Below are positions 17,569 to 25,838 of a stretch of DNA of 46,144 nucleotides, one piece after another. Both the position numbers and the translations under genes were made by a program. Origin of the DNA: Bacteroidales bacterium (GTDB taxonomy: Bacteria > Bacteroidota > Bacteroidia > Bacteroidales > F082); assembly GCA_017549605.1 (NCBI GenBank), contig JAFYUH010000187.1:1-46144 (forward strand), in the 5' to 3' direction. Every line of letters begins with the position of its first letter. Position 1 is the stretch's first letter. The notes beneath the pieces were generated by a model. It ran no database searches. It was given only the letters and a program-made list of their open reading frames with translations, and had not been told where the DNA came from.

Positions 17569-18180
17569 ATGACAAAAATAGAAGAACAAATCAGTATCAA
17601 AAGTGGAGGTGAACTTGTTGTTCAAAGAGTTGAGTCGATGATATTGGGAATAAGAGGCGTTAATGTTATATTGGATGCCGATGTCGCAGATCTGTATGGC
17701 GTTGAGACGAAGAGAATTAATGAGGCAGTTAAAAACAATCCTGATAAATTTCCAGAGGATTATATGTTTGTGCTTACTGATGAGGAATTGCAGGTTTTGC
17801 GGTCGACCAGTTCGACCTCAAATGTTTTGCGGTCGAAATTTTCGACCAAAAGCAGGACGTTGCCTAAAGCATTTACGGAAAAGGGATTGTATATGCTTGC
17901 AACGATATTGAGAAGTAAAAAATCGATAGAAGTGACGTTTGCAATAATAGAGACATTTGTAAAGGTCAGGAAGATGAAACGTGAGTTGCTTGATTTGCAC
18001 AATGAAACGGATAAAAACATATTGTCCGACAAAATGAATCATTTCAGCGATGTGCTCTCAGATATTGTTATGCCAGATTTGGAAACATCAGAGACAGAGT
18101 CAATATTGGAATTGAATTTTATAATAGGAAAGATAAAACATACTGTTAAAAGAATTAGGAAGAATTCTAATAATGAATGA
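17569..18180 (+). CDS. ORF6N domain protein
   Basis: A 203-residue protein. The ORF6N (KilA-N related) domain covers about residues 20-110: VESMILGIRGVNVILDADVADLYGVETKRINEAVKNN in part, then FPEDYMFVLTDEEL and LPKAFTEKGLYMLATILRSK. The C-terminal third is helical and charged. ORF6N proteins are probably DNA-binding and are common in phages and mobile DNA, but Bacteroidota carry many stand-alone copies of unknown role. No phage genes surround it. It has its own promoter and sits alone between two repeat-rich gaps, which suggests a mobile or accessory gene. Confidence 0.9.
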   Translation: MTKIEEQISIKSGGELVVQRVESMILGIRGVNVILDADVADLYGVETKRINEAVKNNPDKFPEDYMFVLTDEELQVLRSTSSTSNVLRSKFSTKSRTLPKAFTEKGLYMLATILRSKKSIEVTFAIIETFVKVRKMKRELLDLHNETDKNILSDKMNHFSDVLSDIVMPDLETSETESILELNFIIGKIKHTVKRIRKNSNNE

Positions 18181-18220
18181 AGTCAGTCTTCACTACGTGA
18201 CTTTTCGAGGAATTGAGGAA

Positions 18221-18309
18221 CTTTAGTCCTTAGCCTTTAGCCTTTAGCGCCAAAAGATTATGCATTATGAATTAAAAAAATCTTTAGCCGTTAGCCATTA
18301 GCCATTAGT
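18221..18309. repeat. Heptamer arrays (CTTTAGC / CATTAGC type)
   Basis: CTTTAGT, CCTTAGC, CTTTAGC, CTTTAGC at 18221-18248, and CTTTAGC, CGTTAGC, CATTAGC, CATTAGT at 18282-18309. The second array runs to within 10 bp of a TATCTTTG promoter box at 18319-18326. Confidence 0.88.
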
Positions 18310-18340
18310 CATTTTTCCTATCTTTGTAAAAAATATCTCT

Positions 18341-18883
18341 ATGAAAGTTTTGGTGACATACGCTTTTGATGAGGAAATAATTCCTTTTGAAATTCAAGGT
18401 GTTGATATTACATTCCTTAGGGTTGGAATGGGTAAGGTGCTTGCGGCTTTTAACTTGACGAAGGCTCTTTGTAATGATAGTTACGATCTCGTCCTTAATG
18501 TCGGCACTGCCGGCACTCTCAATCATAAGGTGGGTGATATTTTCGTATGTCATCGTTTCGTCGATAGAGACCTTGAGAAGATAGTCTTGCCTCATGTGTG
18601 TTCTGACATTTCATTTCCAGATAAAACAGGCTTGGATTGTGTTGACAAATATGAGAATGTCGGCGTCAGCAACACTGGCGACAGCTTCGTGACAGAAGTG
18701 GGCGACTTTACAGGTGACGTCATCGATATGGAGGCCTTTGCTCAGGCTCAGGTTTGTAAGCTGATGGACGTCAATTTCGTCGCTGTGAAATACGTGACAG
18801 ACATCATCGGTCAGAATTCAAGAGAGGTTTGGTTGGACAAGCTTCGTGATGCTCGCGAGGCCTTAAAAGAATTTTTCGCATGA
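18341..18883 (+). CDS. Nucleoside phosphorylase/nucleosidase-like protein
   Basis: A 180-residue PNP/UDP family protein, shorter than classic MTA/SAH nucleosidase (about 230). LNVGTAGTLNHKVGDIFVC carries the family glycine loop, and VIDMEAFAQAQVCKLMDVNFVAVKYVTD carries the ribose-binding Met-Glu and the catalytic Asp. It probably cleaves a purine nucleoside such as methylthioadenosine, S-adenosylhomocysteine or futalosine. The ATG is 15 bp after a TATCTTTG box (18319-18326). It is coupled to the next gene by a 4-bp overlap. Confidence 0.8.
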   Translation: MKVLVTYAFDEEIIPFEIQGVDITFLRVGMGKVLAAFNLTKALCNDSYDLVLNVGTAGTLNHKVGDIFVCHRFVDRDLEKIVLPHVCSDISFPDKTGLDCVDKYENVGVSNTGDSFVTEVGDFTGDVIDMEAFAQAQVCKLMDVNFVAVKYVTDIIGQNSREVWLDKLRDAREALKEFFA

Positions 18884-20697
18884 ACTTATTAGATTGGCTC
18901 CCGATAACAAAGAAAGAGACCGACTTACGCGGATGGAGCGAAGTCGATGTGGTGATCATCACTGGCGACGCATACGTCGATCATCCAGCCTTCGGCGCTG
19001 CTGTGATAGGCCGCGTCCTTGAACATCATGGCTACAAGGTTGCTCTTATTCCTCAGCCTAACTGGCGCGACGACCTCCGCGACTTCAAGAAATTCGGCAA
19101 GCCTCGTCTTTTCTTCGGCATCTCCGCCGGCGCCATGGACTCGATGGTGAATCATTACACCGCTAACAAGCGCCTGCGCTCCAACGACGCCTACACTCCA
19201 GGCGGCGAAGCGGGCTTCCGTCCCGACTACGCGACTATAACTTATTCCAACATACTTAAGAAATTATATCCAGACACACCTGTCGTCATCGGTGGCATCG
19301 AGGCGTCTCTGCGAAGGGTGACGCATTACGACTACTGGGCTGATGAACTGAAGCCTTCTATCATGCTCGACTCCAAGGCTGACCTCGGCGTCTATGGCAT
19401 GGGCGAACTCGGCATAGTGGAGATCGCCAAGGCTTTGGACGAAGGCAAGAAGATAGAGGAGATAACGAATGTGCCTCAGACTTTCTTCCTTAAGAAGAAG
19501 TCGCATAAAGTTAACAGCGGATGGAACGACTTGCGTCTTGCGTCGCATGAGGAATGTCTCAAAGATAAAAAGACTTACGCGTCTAACTTCAAAGACGTGG
19601 AGATTGAATCGAACAAGAAAAAAGCCAATCGTCTGCTTCAAGATGTTGGCGATTACACCTTATATATCAACCCTCCTTATCCAACGATGACGGAGGCTCA
19701 GATCGACGCATCTTTCGATTTGCCTTACACTCGTCTGCCGCATCCTAAATATGCGAAACGTGGCGTGATACCAGCTTACGAGATGATTCGTCACTCTGTC
19801 AACATCCATCGCGGATGTTTCGGCGGCTGTGCCTTCTGCACCATCTCTGCGCATCAGGGCAAGTTCGTGGCTTCACGCAGCAAGGCGTCTATCATGAAAG
19901 AGGTGAAGCAAGTAACGGAGATGGAAGACTTCAAAGGTTATATCTCCGACCTCGGCGGTCCTTCTGCTAATATGTATCGCATGAAAGGCAAGGACGAGAG
20001 TCTTTGCGAGAAATGCGTGCGTCCTACTTGCATACAGCCTAATATATGTAAGAATTTGGATACCAACCATCACCCTCTTATCGAGCTTTATAAGGAAGTG
20101 GATAAGATTCCAGCGGTGAAGAAAGCGACGATAGGTTCCGGAATACGTTATGACTTGTTCTTGACCAACGAAGATCCTTCGGGCAAATTAGGTTATGACG
20201 AATACTTCGAACAACTGATGAAACGTCATGTGAGCGGTCGTTTGAAAGTCGCTCCAGAACATTCTAGCGATGAGGTCTTGAGACTGATGCGTAAGCCATC
20301 GTTCAATCTTTTCGTCAAGCTTAAGAAGAAATTCGATAAGGTCAATGAGAAACATCATCTCAATCAGCAGCTGATACCTTATTTCATATCAAGTCATCCA
20401 GCGTGTACTTTAGTGGATATGGCTGAGCTTGCGGTCAAGACAAAAGAGTTAGGATATAGACTGGAGCAGGTTCAGGACTTTACGCCTACGCCGATGACAT
20501 TAGCGACTGAGATATATTATTCTGGTTATGATCCATATAGTCTGAAGCCAGTCTTCGTCGCCAAGACAAAACAAGAGAAACTGGATCAGCAGAGATTCTT
20601 CTTCTGGTATAAACCAGAGAACCGTCAGTATGTGAAAAACGCCCTGCGTAAGATAGGCAAGGCGTTATGGATTGATAAACTTTTCAGAAATTCATAA
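18880..20697 (+). CDS. YgiQ-family radical SAM protein
   Basis: A 605-residue protein. The N-terminal B12-binding-like domain begins LLDWLPITKKETDLRGW with DVVIITGDAYVDHPAFG; the radical SAM domain contains the CxxxCxxC cluster motif in HRGCFGGCAFCTISAHQG at about residues 310-327. A further Cys pair group (CEKCVRPTC...C) near 375-390 may hold another cluster. The C-terminal QDFTPTPMTLATEIYYSG is typical. The reaction is unknown. The stop codon TAA (20695-20697) lies inside an AATTCAT heptamer array. Confidence 0.93.
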   Translation: MNLLDWLPITKKETDLRGWSEVDVVIITGDAYVDHPAFGAAVIGRVLEHHGYKVALIPQPNWRDDLRDFKKFGKPRLFFGISAGAMDSMVNHYTANKRLRSNDAYTPGGEAGFRPDYATITYSNILKKLYPDTPVVIGGIEASLRRVTHYDYWADELKPSIMLDSKADLGVYGMGELGIVEIAKALDEGKKIEEITNVPQTFFLKKKSHKVNSGWNDLRLASHEECLKDKKTYASNFKDVEIESNKKKANRLLQDVGDYTLYINPPYPTMTEAQIDASFDLPYTRLPHPKYAKRGVIPAYEMIRHSVNIHRGCFGGCAFCTISAHQGKFVASRSKASIMKEVKQVTEMEDFKGYISDLGGPSANMYRMKGKDESLCEKCVRPTCIQPNICKNLDTNHHPLIELYKEVDKIPAVKKATIGSGIRYDLFLTNEDPSGKLGYDEYFEQLMKRHVSGRLKVAPEHSSDEVLRLMRKPSFNLFVKLKKKFDKVNEKHHLNQQLIPYFISSHPACTLVDMAELAVKTKELGYRLEQVQDFTPTPMTLATEIYYSGYDPYSLKPVFVAKTKQEKLDQQRFFFWYKPENRQYVKNALRKIGKALWIDKLFRNS

Positions 20698-20759
20698 TTC
20701 ATAATGCATAATTCATAATTTTTCGAGATTATGCATTATGAATTGTGAATTATGCATTA
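20689..20759. repeat. Facing heptamer arrays containing two stop codons
   Basis: AATTCAT, AATTCAT, AATGCAT, AATTCAT at 20689-20716, then the inverted set ATTATGC, ATTATGA, ATTGTGA, ATTATGC to 20758. Together they make a long imperfect palindrome between two convergent genes. It holds the stop of the YgiQ gene and the stop of the lipoprotein gene, and may also serve as terminator. Confidence 0.88.
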
Positions 20760-21617
20760 TTCAATTACCAAACGGAATCCGGTGTTGTAGTCGCGGTAGT
20801 GGATACCTTGTTTGTAGCGTGCTGTCGCTCTGGCTGATTGAGCGTTTGTGTTCCAGCTGCCGCCACGGAATACTTTATGTCCTGTGTAAGCTTCGCCTGA
20901 AGTGATGGTGTCGCATACTGAAGAGTAGTCGTAGTACCAGTTGCTGCACATTTCCCAAACGTTGCCGCTCATGTCGTAAAGACCTAAAGCGTTAGGAGCT
21001 TTCTTTCCAACTTCAGAACATTTGTCGCTGTTTTGGTCGATCCAAGCGAATTCTAATACGTTGTCACCGCCAGCGTATAATGTGTATTGTGTGTCTTTAC
21101 CGCCTCTTGCAGCATATTCCCATTGTGCTTCTGTTGGGAGAGCGAAGTTCAAACTTGTGTATTCGTTCAACATGCCGATGAAAAGCTCTACGTCTTTGAA
21201 AGATATTCTGTAAGCAGGATAGTTGTCGCCTTTGCCAAATTCTTCTTCCCATTGATCGAAGTCATCGCTTTTGTCGTTATGTTTGCCCATGACGGCTTTC
21301 CATAGAGCTTGTGTCACTTCGTATTTGTTGATATAGAATTCACCGACAGCAACTTCGTGAACAGGTGATTCCAGGCTTGTAGCGTTTTCGTCGTAGTTGT
21401 AATATACGACAGAATCTTTTTGTGCGCCCATATAGAATGTTCCGGCTTCAACTTTTACCATATTGGAAATCATGTCCTTTATAGCTTGTTGTTCTTTCTG
21501 GTTTAAGTTGCCGCTCCAGTTGATGTCAAAACCGTTGACGGTTTCAGTTCCTGTATTGCCATTGTTGCATGACTGTAATGCTAAAATGCAACATAAAACT
21601 ACTAATAACTTTTTCAT
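20757..21617 (-). CDS. FGE-sulfatase (SUMF1)-domain lipoprotein
   Basis: A 286-residue lipoprotein: MKKLLVVLCCILALQSC has a lipobox ending at Cys17. The FGE-sulfatase domain spans about residues 52-286, with EAGTFYMGAQKDSV, INKYEVTQALWKAVMG, FALPTEAQWEYAARGG, YDMSGNVWEMCSNWYYDY and FRGGSW. The C-terminus ends TGFRLVIE, the usual family ending. It probably acts in the periplasm or on the outer membrane; no catalytic Cys pair typical of true formylglycine enzymes stands out. The upstream gap of 170 bp separates it from a divergent reductase gene. Confidence 0.9.
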   Translation of the reverse strand: MKKLLVVLCCILALQSCNNGNTGTETVNGFDINWSGNLNQKEQQAIKDMISNMVKVEAGTFYMGAQKDSVVYYNYDENATSLESPVHEVAVGEFYINKYEVTQALWKAVMGKHNDKSDDFDQWEEEFGKGDNYPAYRISFKDVELFIGMLNEYTSLNFALPTEAQWEYAARGGKDTQYTLYAGGDNVLEFAWIDQNSDKCSEVGKKAPNALGLYDMSGNVWEMCSNWYYDYSSVCDTITSGEAYTGHKVFRGGSWNTNAQSARATARYKQGIHYRDYNTGFRLVIE

Positions 21618-21790
21618 AATATTATGATAATAAGTGATTTAATTCAGATGTTGAAAGATGTTGCCATAAAGAGAGGACAATATCTTTTCGGTTGTAAAGA
21701 TAATTATTTTTTTAAAGAGTCGGTAATTTATTTTTCTTATATTTGTTTCGCACGATAAAATAAAAATAGGACAGATTAAAGAATATACCG

Positions 21791-22366
21791 ATGAGAAAAA
21801 TTTTTTACGTCGATGCTTGTTTGAGGACGGGTTCTAATACCAAGAAAATAGCCGATGCCATCATCGCAAAGCTTTCTGAACGATATGATATTGAGACGGT
21901 CAGATTGTCTGAACACACATTCCCTGTAGTGAATAATGATATTTTGAATGATAGGGCTAATGGCATTGTTCCAGATGAATATGTGGCGATGGCCAAGAAA
22001 TTGGCGGATGCTGACAGACTTGTCATTGCGGCTCCTTTCTGGGATATGAGTTTTCCTGGTGCGTTGAAGGTTTTCCTTGAGAATATGTCGCTTTTCAATG
22101 TGACATTCGGAAGCAATGAAAAAGAATGTTACGGATTATGCAAGGCTGAAAAGGTTCTTTATATAACCACAAGAGGAATGAATATCAGTACAGGTGACGC
22201 TTTGGAACAGGCTACTCCTTATGTCAAAGCTATCGGAAAGTTGTGGGGATTAGGAGAATTACATGTCATCTCTGCGCAAAATATGGATTACAGCACTGAG
22301 GAGCAGAAGGCTGAGAAAGTTAGAAATGCGATAGAAGAAGGCTTGAAACTTTGCTGTGAATTCTAA
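21791..22366 (+). CDS. Flavodoxin-fold NAD(P)H oxidoreductase (azoreductase/quinone reductase-like)
   Basis: A 191-residue flavodoxin_2 family protein. The FMN phosphate loop is CLRTGSNTKKIADAI near residue 9-23; AAPFWDMSFPGALKVFLENM matches the AzoR active-site segment, and ITTRGMN the next FMN contact. Enzymes of this group reduce quinones or azo compounds with NAD(P)H. A TATATTTG box at 21738-21745 is a plausible -7 element. recX follows 18 bp downstream, so they may share a transcript. Confidence 0.87.
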   Translation: MRKIFYVDACLRTGSNTKKIADAIIAKLSERYDIETVRLSEHTFPVVNNDILNDRANGIVPDEYVAMAKKLADADRLVIAAPFWDMSFPGALKVFLENMSLFNVTFGSNEKECYGLCKAEKVLYITTRGMNISTGDALEQATPYVKAIGKLWGLGELHVISAQNMDYSTEEQKAEKVRNAIEEGLKLCCEF

Positions 22367-22384
22367 ACTTATATAACCAAAACC

Positions 22385-22837
22385 ATGATGGATAAGGAAA
22401 CTGCATTAAAGAAAATGATACATTATTGCGACTATCAGGATCGTTGCAAGAAGGAGATTTTTACAAAATTAAATACTTTAGAACTTGCTGATGACGATAG
22501 GGATTTTATCATTGAATTTCTTAAAGATGAAGGATTTATCAATGATGAGCGTTATTGTCGTTCTTTTGTAAAAGGTAAATTGAATCTCAAGAAATGGGGC
22601 GTCAACAAAATAAAACTTTCGCTTATTGCAAAAGGAGTTGATAGGGAAATCATTGATGAAGTGCTTTCAGAGATAGATCAGGATTCTTATAAGGAAGAGC
22701 TTGTCAATCTTCTTAAAAACAAAAAGATAAACGAGAGTGACCCTTATAAACGCAAGGCGAAGCTTATACGCTACGCCGTCGGGAAAGGATATTCCCTTTC
22801 GATGGTGATGGAAATAGTTAATGGCAATGAGTTGTGA
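22385..22837 (+). CDS. recX: Regulatory protein RecX
   Basis: A 150-residue helical protein with the three-helix RecX repeats: ALKKMIHYCDYQDRCKKEI, IIEFLKDEGFINDERYCRSFV, KGKLNLKKWGVNKIKLSLIAKGV and YAVGKGYSLSMVMEIV. RecX binds RecA filaments and limits recombination. recA is not in the window. The stop TGA (22835-22837) is inside a GTTGTGA heptamer that begins an array with GCAACGA and GCGGCGA. Confidence 0.92.
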   Translation: MMDKETALKKMIHYCDYQDRCKKEIFTKLNTLELADDDRDFIIEFLKDEGFINDERYCRSFVKGKLNLKKWGVNKIKLSLIAKGVDREIIDEVLSEIDQDSYKEELVNLLKNKKINESDPYKRKAKLIRYAVGKGYSLSMVMEIVNGNEL

Positions 22838-22958
22838 GCAACGAGCGGCGAGCTCATTTCTCAATGCTCGTAGCTCGAGGCGTAAAAAAACTCTTGTGCT
22901 TTAAAGGAATAATCTCTAAATTCGCAACTCGTTTTTTTTTATAATAAAATTGTAAATT

Positions 22959-24383
22959 ATGTTAAATAAGCTTTTCGGTTTTGATTCAAAGAAACATAAG
23001 ATTCGTACAGAGATTCTTGCTGGTATAACAACATTTCTCACGATGTCATATATTCTTGCGGTGAATCCTTCGATATTTAAGGATATTAAAGAAAAAGAAA
23101 TTCAGTCTGATAATGTCGCTGTCGTGGAGGAGATGTCTTTTTATGTTCAGGAAGGGACTGTCAATATGCAAGACGTGGTTGTTGGTGAGACTGAAAATAA
23201 TCCTGCTGTAATAAAGAATGCTCGTATGCCAGAGGGCGCTGTCTTTACAGCTACAGCTTTGGCTGCTATAATCGGTACTCTTGCTATGGCTTTCATCGCT
23301 AAGATGCCTTTTGGTCTTGCTCCTGGAATGGGGTTGAATGCATTTTTTGTATATACGGTCTGTAATCTTATGGGGTATTCGTGGCAGTTCGCTCTGACTG
23401 CTGTTTTTATAGAAGGTCTTCTTTTTATTTTGTTGACAATTACCAATGTACGTGAGGCTATAGTAAATGCTATTACTAAGAATTTACGTTATGCCATCGG
23501 TGCGGGTATTGGCTTGTTTATAGCTTTTGTCGGTATGCGTAATGCTGGTATTATTGTCAGCGAAGGCTCAACTCTCGTAGCTCTTGGAGATATTACTTCG
23601 GGTTCCGCACATTTGGCTTTGGTAGGTCTTTTTATCACAGGTACACTCTACGCTTTGAATATCAAAGGCGCGATGTTGATTGGAATTCTTGTCACTACAC
23701 TGATAGGTATTCCAATGGGTATCACTGAGTTTAAAGGTGTTATGTCGGCGCCAGAGTCAATAGAACCTATTTTCTGCAAATTTGAATGGAAGAGTATTTT
23801 TTCTTTTGAGATGCTTATGGTGGTGTTTACATTCCTTTTCATCGATATGTTTGGTACTATTGGAACTTTCATCGGTGTTAGTACTAAAGCCAAAATGGTG
23901 GATGAAAATGGTAATATACCTCGTTTGAAACAAGCTTTTATGGCTGATGCTATTGCCACTACCGCTGGTGCAGTGCTCGGTACTTCAACCACAGCTACAT
24001 ACGTGGAAAGCGCGGCAGGTGTAGTGCAAGGCGGTCGTACAGGTCTCACTGCTTTCGCAATAGCATGTTGTTTCGCAATAGCAATGTTCTTCTCTCCATT
24101 GTTCTTGTCGGTTCCTGCAGCAGCGACGGCGCCGGTACTTATCATCGTTGGTATGCTTATGTTGGAACCAGTTAGAAATATAGACTTCGATGACGCAACA
24201 GAGGCAATTCCAAGTTTTATCACTCTCATTATAATGCCTTTGGCATATTCTGTTGCAGCAGGTGTCATGCTCGGAATGATTTCTTATGTTGTAATCAACT
24301 TGTTCTGCGGCAAGTTCAAGAAACTCACACCTATGATGTACATACTTGCTGTGTTGTTTCTTTTGAAATACATATTTATGTAA
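22959..24383 (+). CDS. NCS2-family (AzgA-like) purine permease with an unusual loop insert
   Basis: A 474-residue membrane transporter of the adenine/guanine/hypoxanthine permease group. Signatures are EILAGITTFLTMSYILAVNPSI at the start, MPFGLAPGMGLNAFFVYTV (TM3 region) and LGTSTTATYVESAAGVVQGGRTGLT (TM8-TM10 substrate site). Proton-coupled purine uptake at the inner membrane is expected. The stretch between TM1 and TM2 (about residues 40-100) is some 50 residues longer than I expect for the family and rich in Glu, Val and Gln. Confidence 0.92.
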   Translation: MLNKLFGFDSKKHKIRTEILAGITTFLTMSYILAVNPSIFKDIKEKEIQSDNVAVVEEMSFYVQEGTVNMQDVVVGETENNPAVIKNARMPEGAVFTATALAAIIGTLAMAFIAKMPFGLAPGMGLNAFFVYTVCNLMGYSWQFALTAVFIEGLLFILLTITNVREAIVNAITKNLRYAIGAGIGLFIAFVGMRNAGIIVSEGSTLVALGDITSGSAHLALVGLFITGTLYALNIKGAMLIGILVTTLIGIPMGITEFKGVMSAPESIEPIFCKFEWKSIFSFEMLMVVFTFLFIDMFGTIGTFIGVSTKAKMVDENGNIPRLKQAFMADAIATTAGAVLGTSTTATYVESAAGVVQGGRTGLTAFAIACCFAIAMFFSPLFLSVPAAATAPVLIIVGMLMLEPVRNIDFDDATEAIPSFITLIIMPLAYSVAAGVMLGMISYVVINLFCGKFKKLTPMMYILAVLFLLKYIFM

Positions 24384-24412
24384 TATAAGGCTAATGGCAA
24401 AAGGCTAAGGTT

Positions 24413-24447
24413 AAGGAGCTGCTAAATCATAGCAGCTCCTTGCTTTA
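24413..24447 (+). terminator. Terminator after the purine permease
   Basis: AAGGAGCTGCT (24413-24423), loop AAATCAT, AGCAGCTCCTT (24431-24441): a perfect 11-bp stem followed by GCTTTATAT. The T-tract is modest. The left arm follows heptamer words of the AAGGCTA kind. Confidence 0.7.
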
Positions 24448-24542
24448 TATATAAACCCTATTTTGAATTTCTTGACTTATGAGTTTCTGAATTTCTAACA
24501 AAAAAATCTCTCGTCCCTTGTCTGTAGTCCGTTGACTTTTAT

Positions 24543-24550
24543 TATCTTTG
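24543..24550 (+). promoter_or_regulatory. -7 promoter box of prfB
   Basis: TATCTTTG followed by C, 27 bp before the prfB ATG. A TTG at 24518-24520 is a possible -33 element with a 22-bp spacer. Confidence 0.6.
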
Positions 24551-24576
24551 CATACTCAATAATTTTTAATTTCATT

Positions 24577-25690
24577 ATGGTAACAATAGAAAACTGCAAA
24601 GAGTTAAGTAAGAGGATTGAATCCTTGAGGAGGTATCTTTGACATCGACAGTAAGTTGATGCAAATTAAAGAATTAGATGAACAAACCAATGCCGATGGT
24701 TTCTGGGATGACCCTAAAAACGGTAAGATTATCATGCGTAAGATGCGCGACGTTAAAAGTTGGGTTACAGCTTACGATGATATCGTGAAAGCAAATGAAG
24801 ACCTTGGCGTTTTGTTCGAATTCGCTAAAGAAGGCGAAGCAGAAGAGGAAGAAGTAGATAAACAATATGAAGAGACAATACGTCTCGTTGAGGAACTCGA
24901 GTTCAGAAATATGCTTCACGAAGAAGCTGACCAGATGAGCTGCGTGCTTAAGATCAACTCGGGTGCTGGCGGTACAGAGTCACAAGACTGGGCACAGATG
25001 CTCATGCGTATGTATCTCCGCTATGCAGAATCTCACGGCTATAAGGTAAGAATAAGCAACTTGCTCGAAGGTGATGAGGCTGGTATCAAGACTGTCACAA
25101 TGGAAATCGACGGTGACTATGCTTACGGTTATCTTAAAGGTGAAAACGGCGTGCACCGTCTCGTCCGCGTCTCTCCTTACAACGCACAAGGCAAGCGTAT
25201 GACATCATTCAGTTCTGTATTCGTGACACCTCTCGTCGACGATTCTATCGAAGTCGTCATCGACCCTTCAAAGATTTCTTGGGATACATTCCGTAGCGGT
25301 GGTGCCGGCGGACAAAACGTTAACAAGGTTGAGTCTGGCGTTCGTCTCCGTTACCAATATAAAGACCCTTATACAGGCGAAGAAGAGGAAATCCTCATCG
25401 AAAATACAGAGAGCCGCGACCAGCCTAAGAACAGAGAAAACGCTCTCCGTCTCTTGAAATCTCAACTCTATGATAAAGAGCTTCAACATCGTATGGAAGA
25501 GAAAAACAAGATTGAGGCTGGCAAGAAAAAAATCGAATGGGGTTCACAAATCAGAAGCTATGTCTTCGATGACCGCCGCGTGAAAGACCACAGAACAAAC
25601 TATCAGTCAAGTAACGTACAAGGCGTGATGGACGGCAAGATTGATGAGTTCATCAAGGCTTATCTGATGGAATACGGACAACAAAGTTGA
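24577..25690 (+). CDS. prfB: Peptide chain release factor 2, with programmed +1 frameshift
   Basis: The gene starts at ATG 24577 and reads 21 codons to CTT (24637-24639), then an in-frame TGA (24640-24642). The slip site is AGGAGG (24628-24633), TAT, CTT TGA C. Skipping T24640 continues as DIDSKLMQIKELDEQ to the stop at 25688-25690, giving about 370 residues. RF2 reads UGA and UAA stops; the internal UGA is a feedback sensor of RF2 level. The GGQ motif is in RSGGAGGQNVNKVES and the family continues normally. The body of the gene alone, from near 24656, would lack the N-terminus. Confidence 0.97.
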
Positions 25691-25693
25691 TTT

Positions 25694-25756
25694 AATTCAT
25701 AATTCATAATGCAAAATGCATAATTAGCTATGAGCCGTGAGCGGTGAGTTGTGAGC
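25694..25756. repeat. Nine-unit heptamer array after prfB
   Basis: AATTCAT, AATTCAT, AATGCAA, AATGCAT, AATTAGC, TATGAGC, CGTGAGC, GGTGAGT, TGTGAGC. The word changes from one type to another without a break in the 7-bp phase. Confidence 0.9.
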
Positions 25757-25838
25757 GTTTGCTCAAAGCTCGATGCCCATGGCTCATTGCTTTTAAATCA
25801 GATACTTTCAAAACAATTTTCAATTTTCAATTTAAAAT

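Noticed and set aside
17569-18180. Prophage around the ORF6N gene
   Set aside because: No integrase, capsid, terminase or other phage genes nearby.
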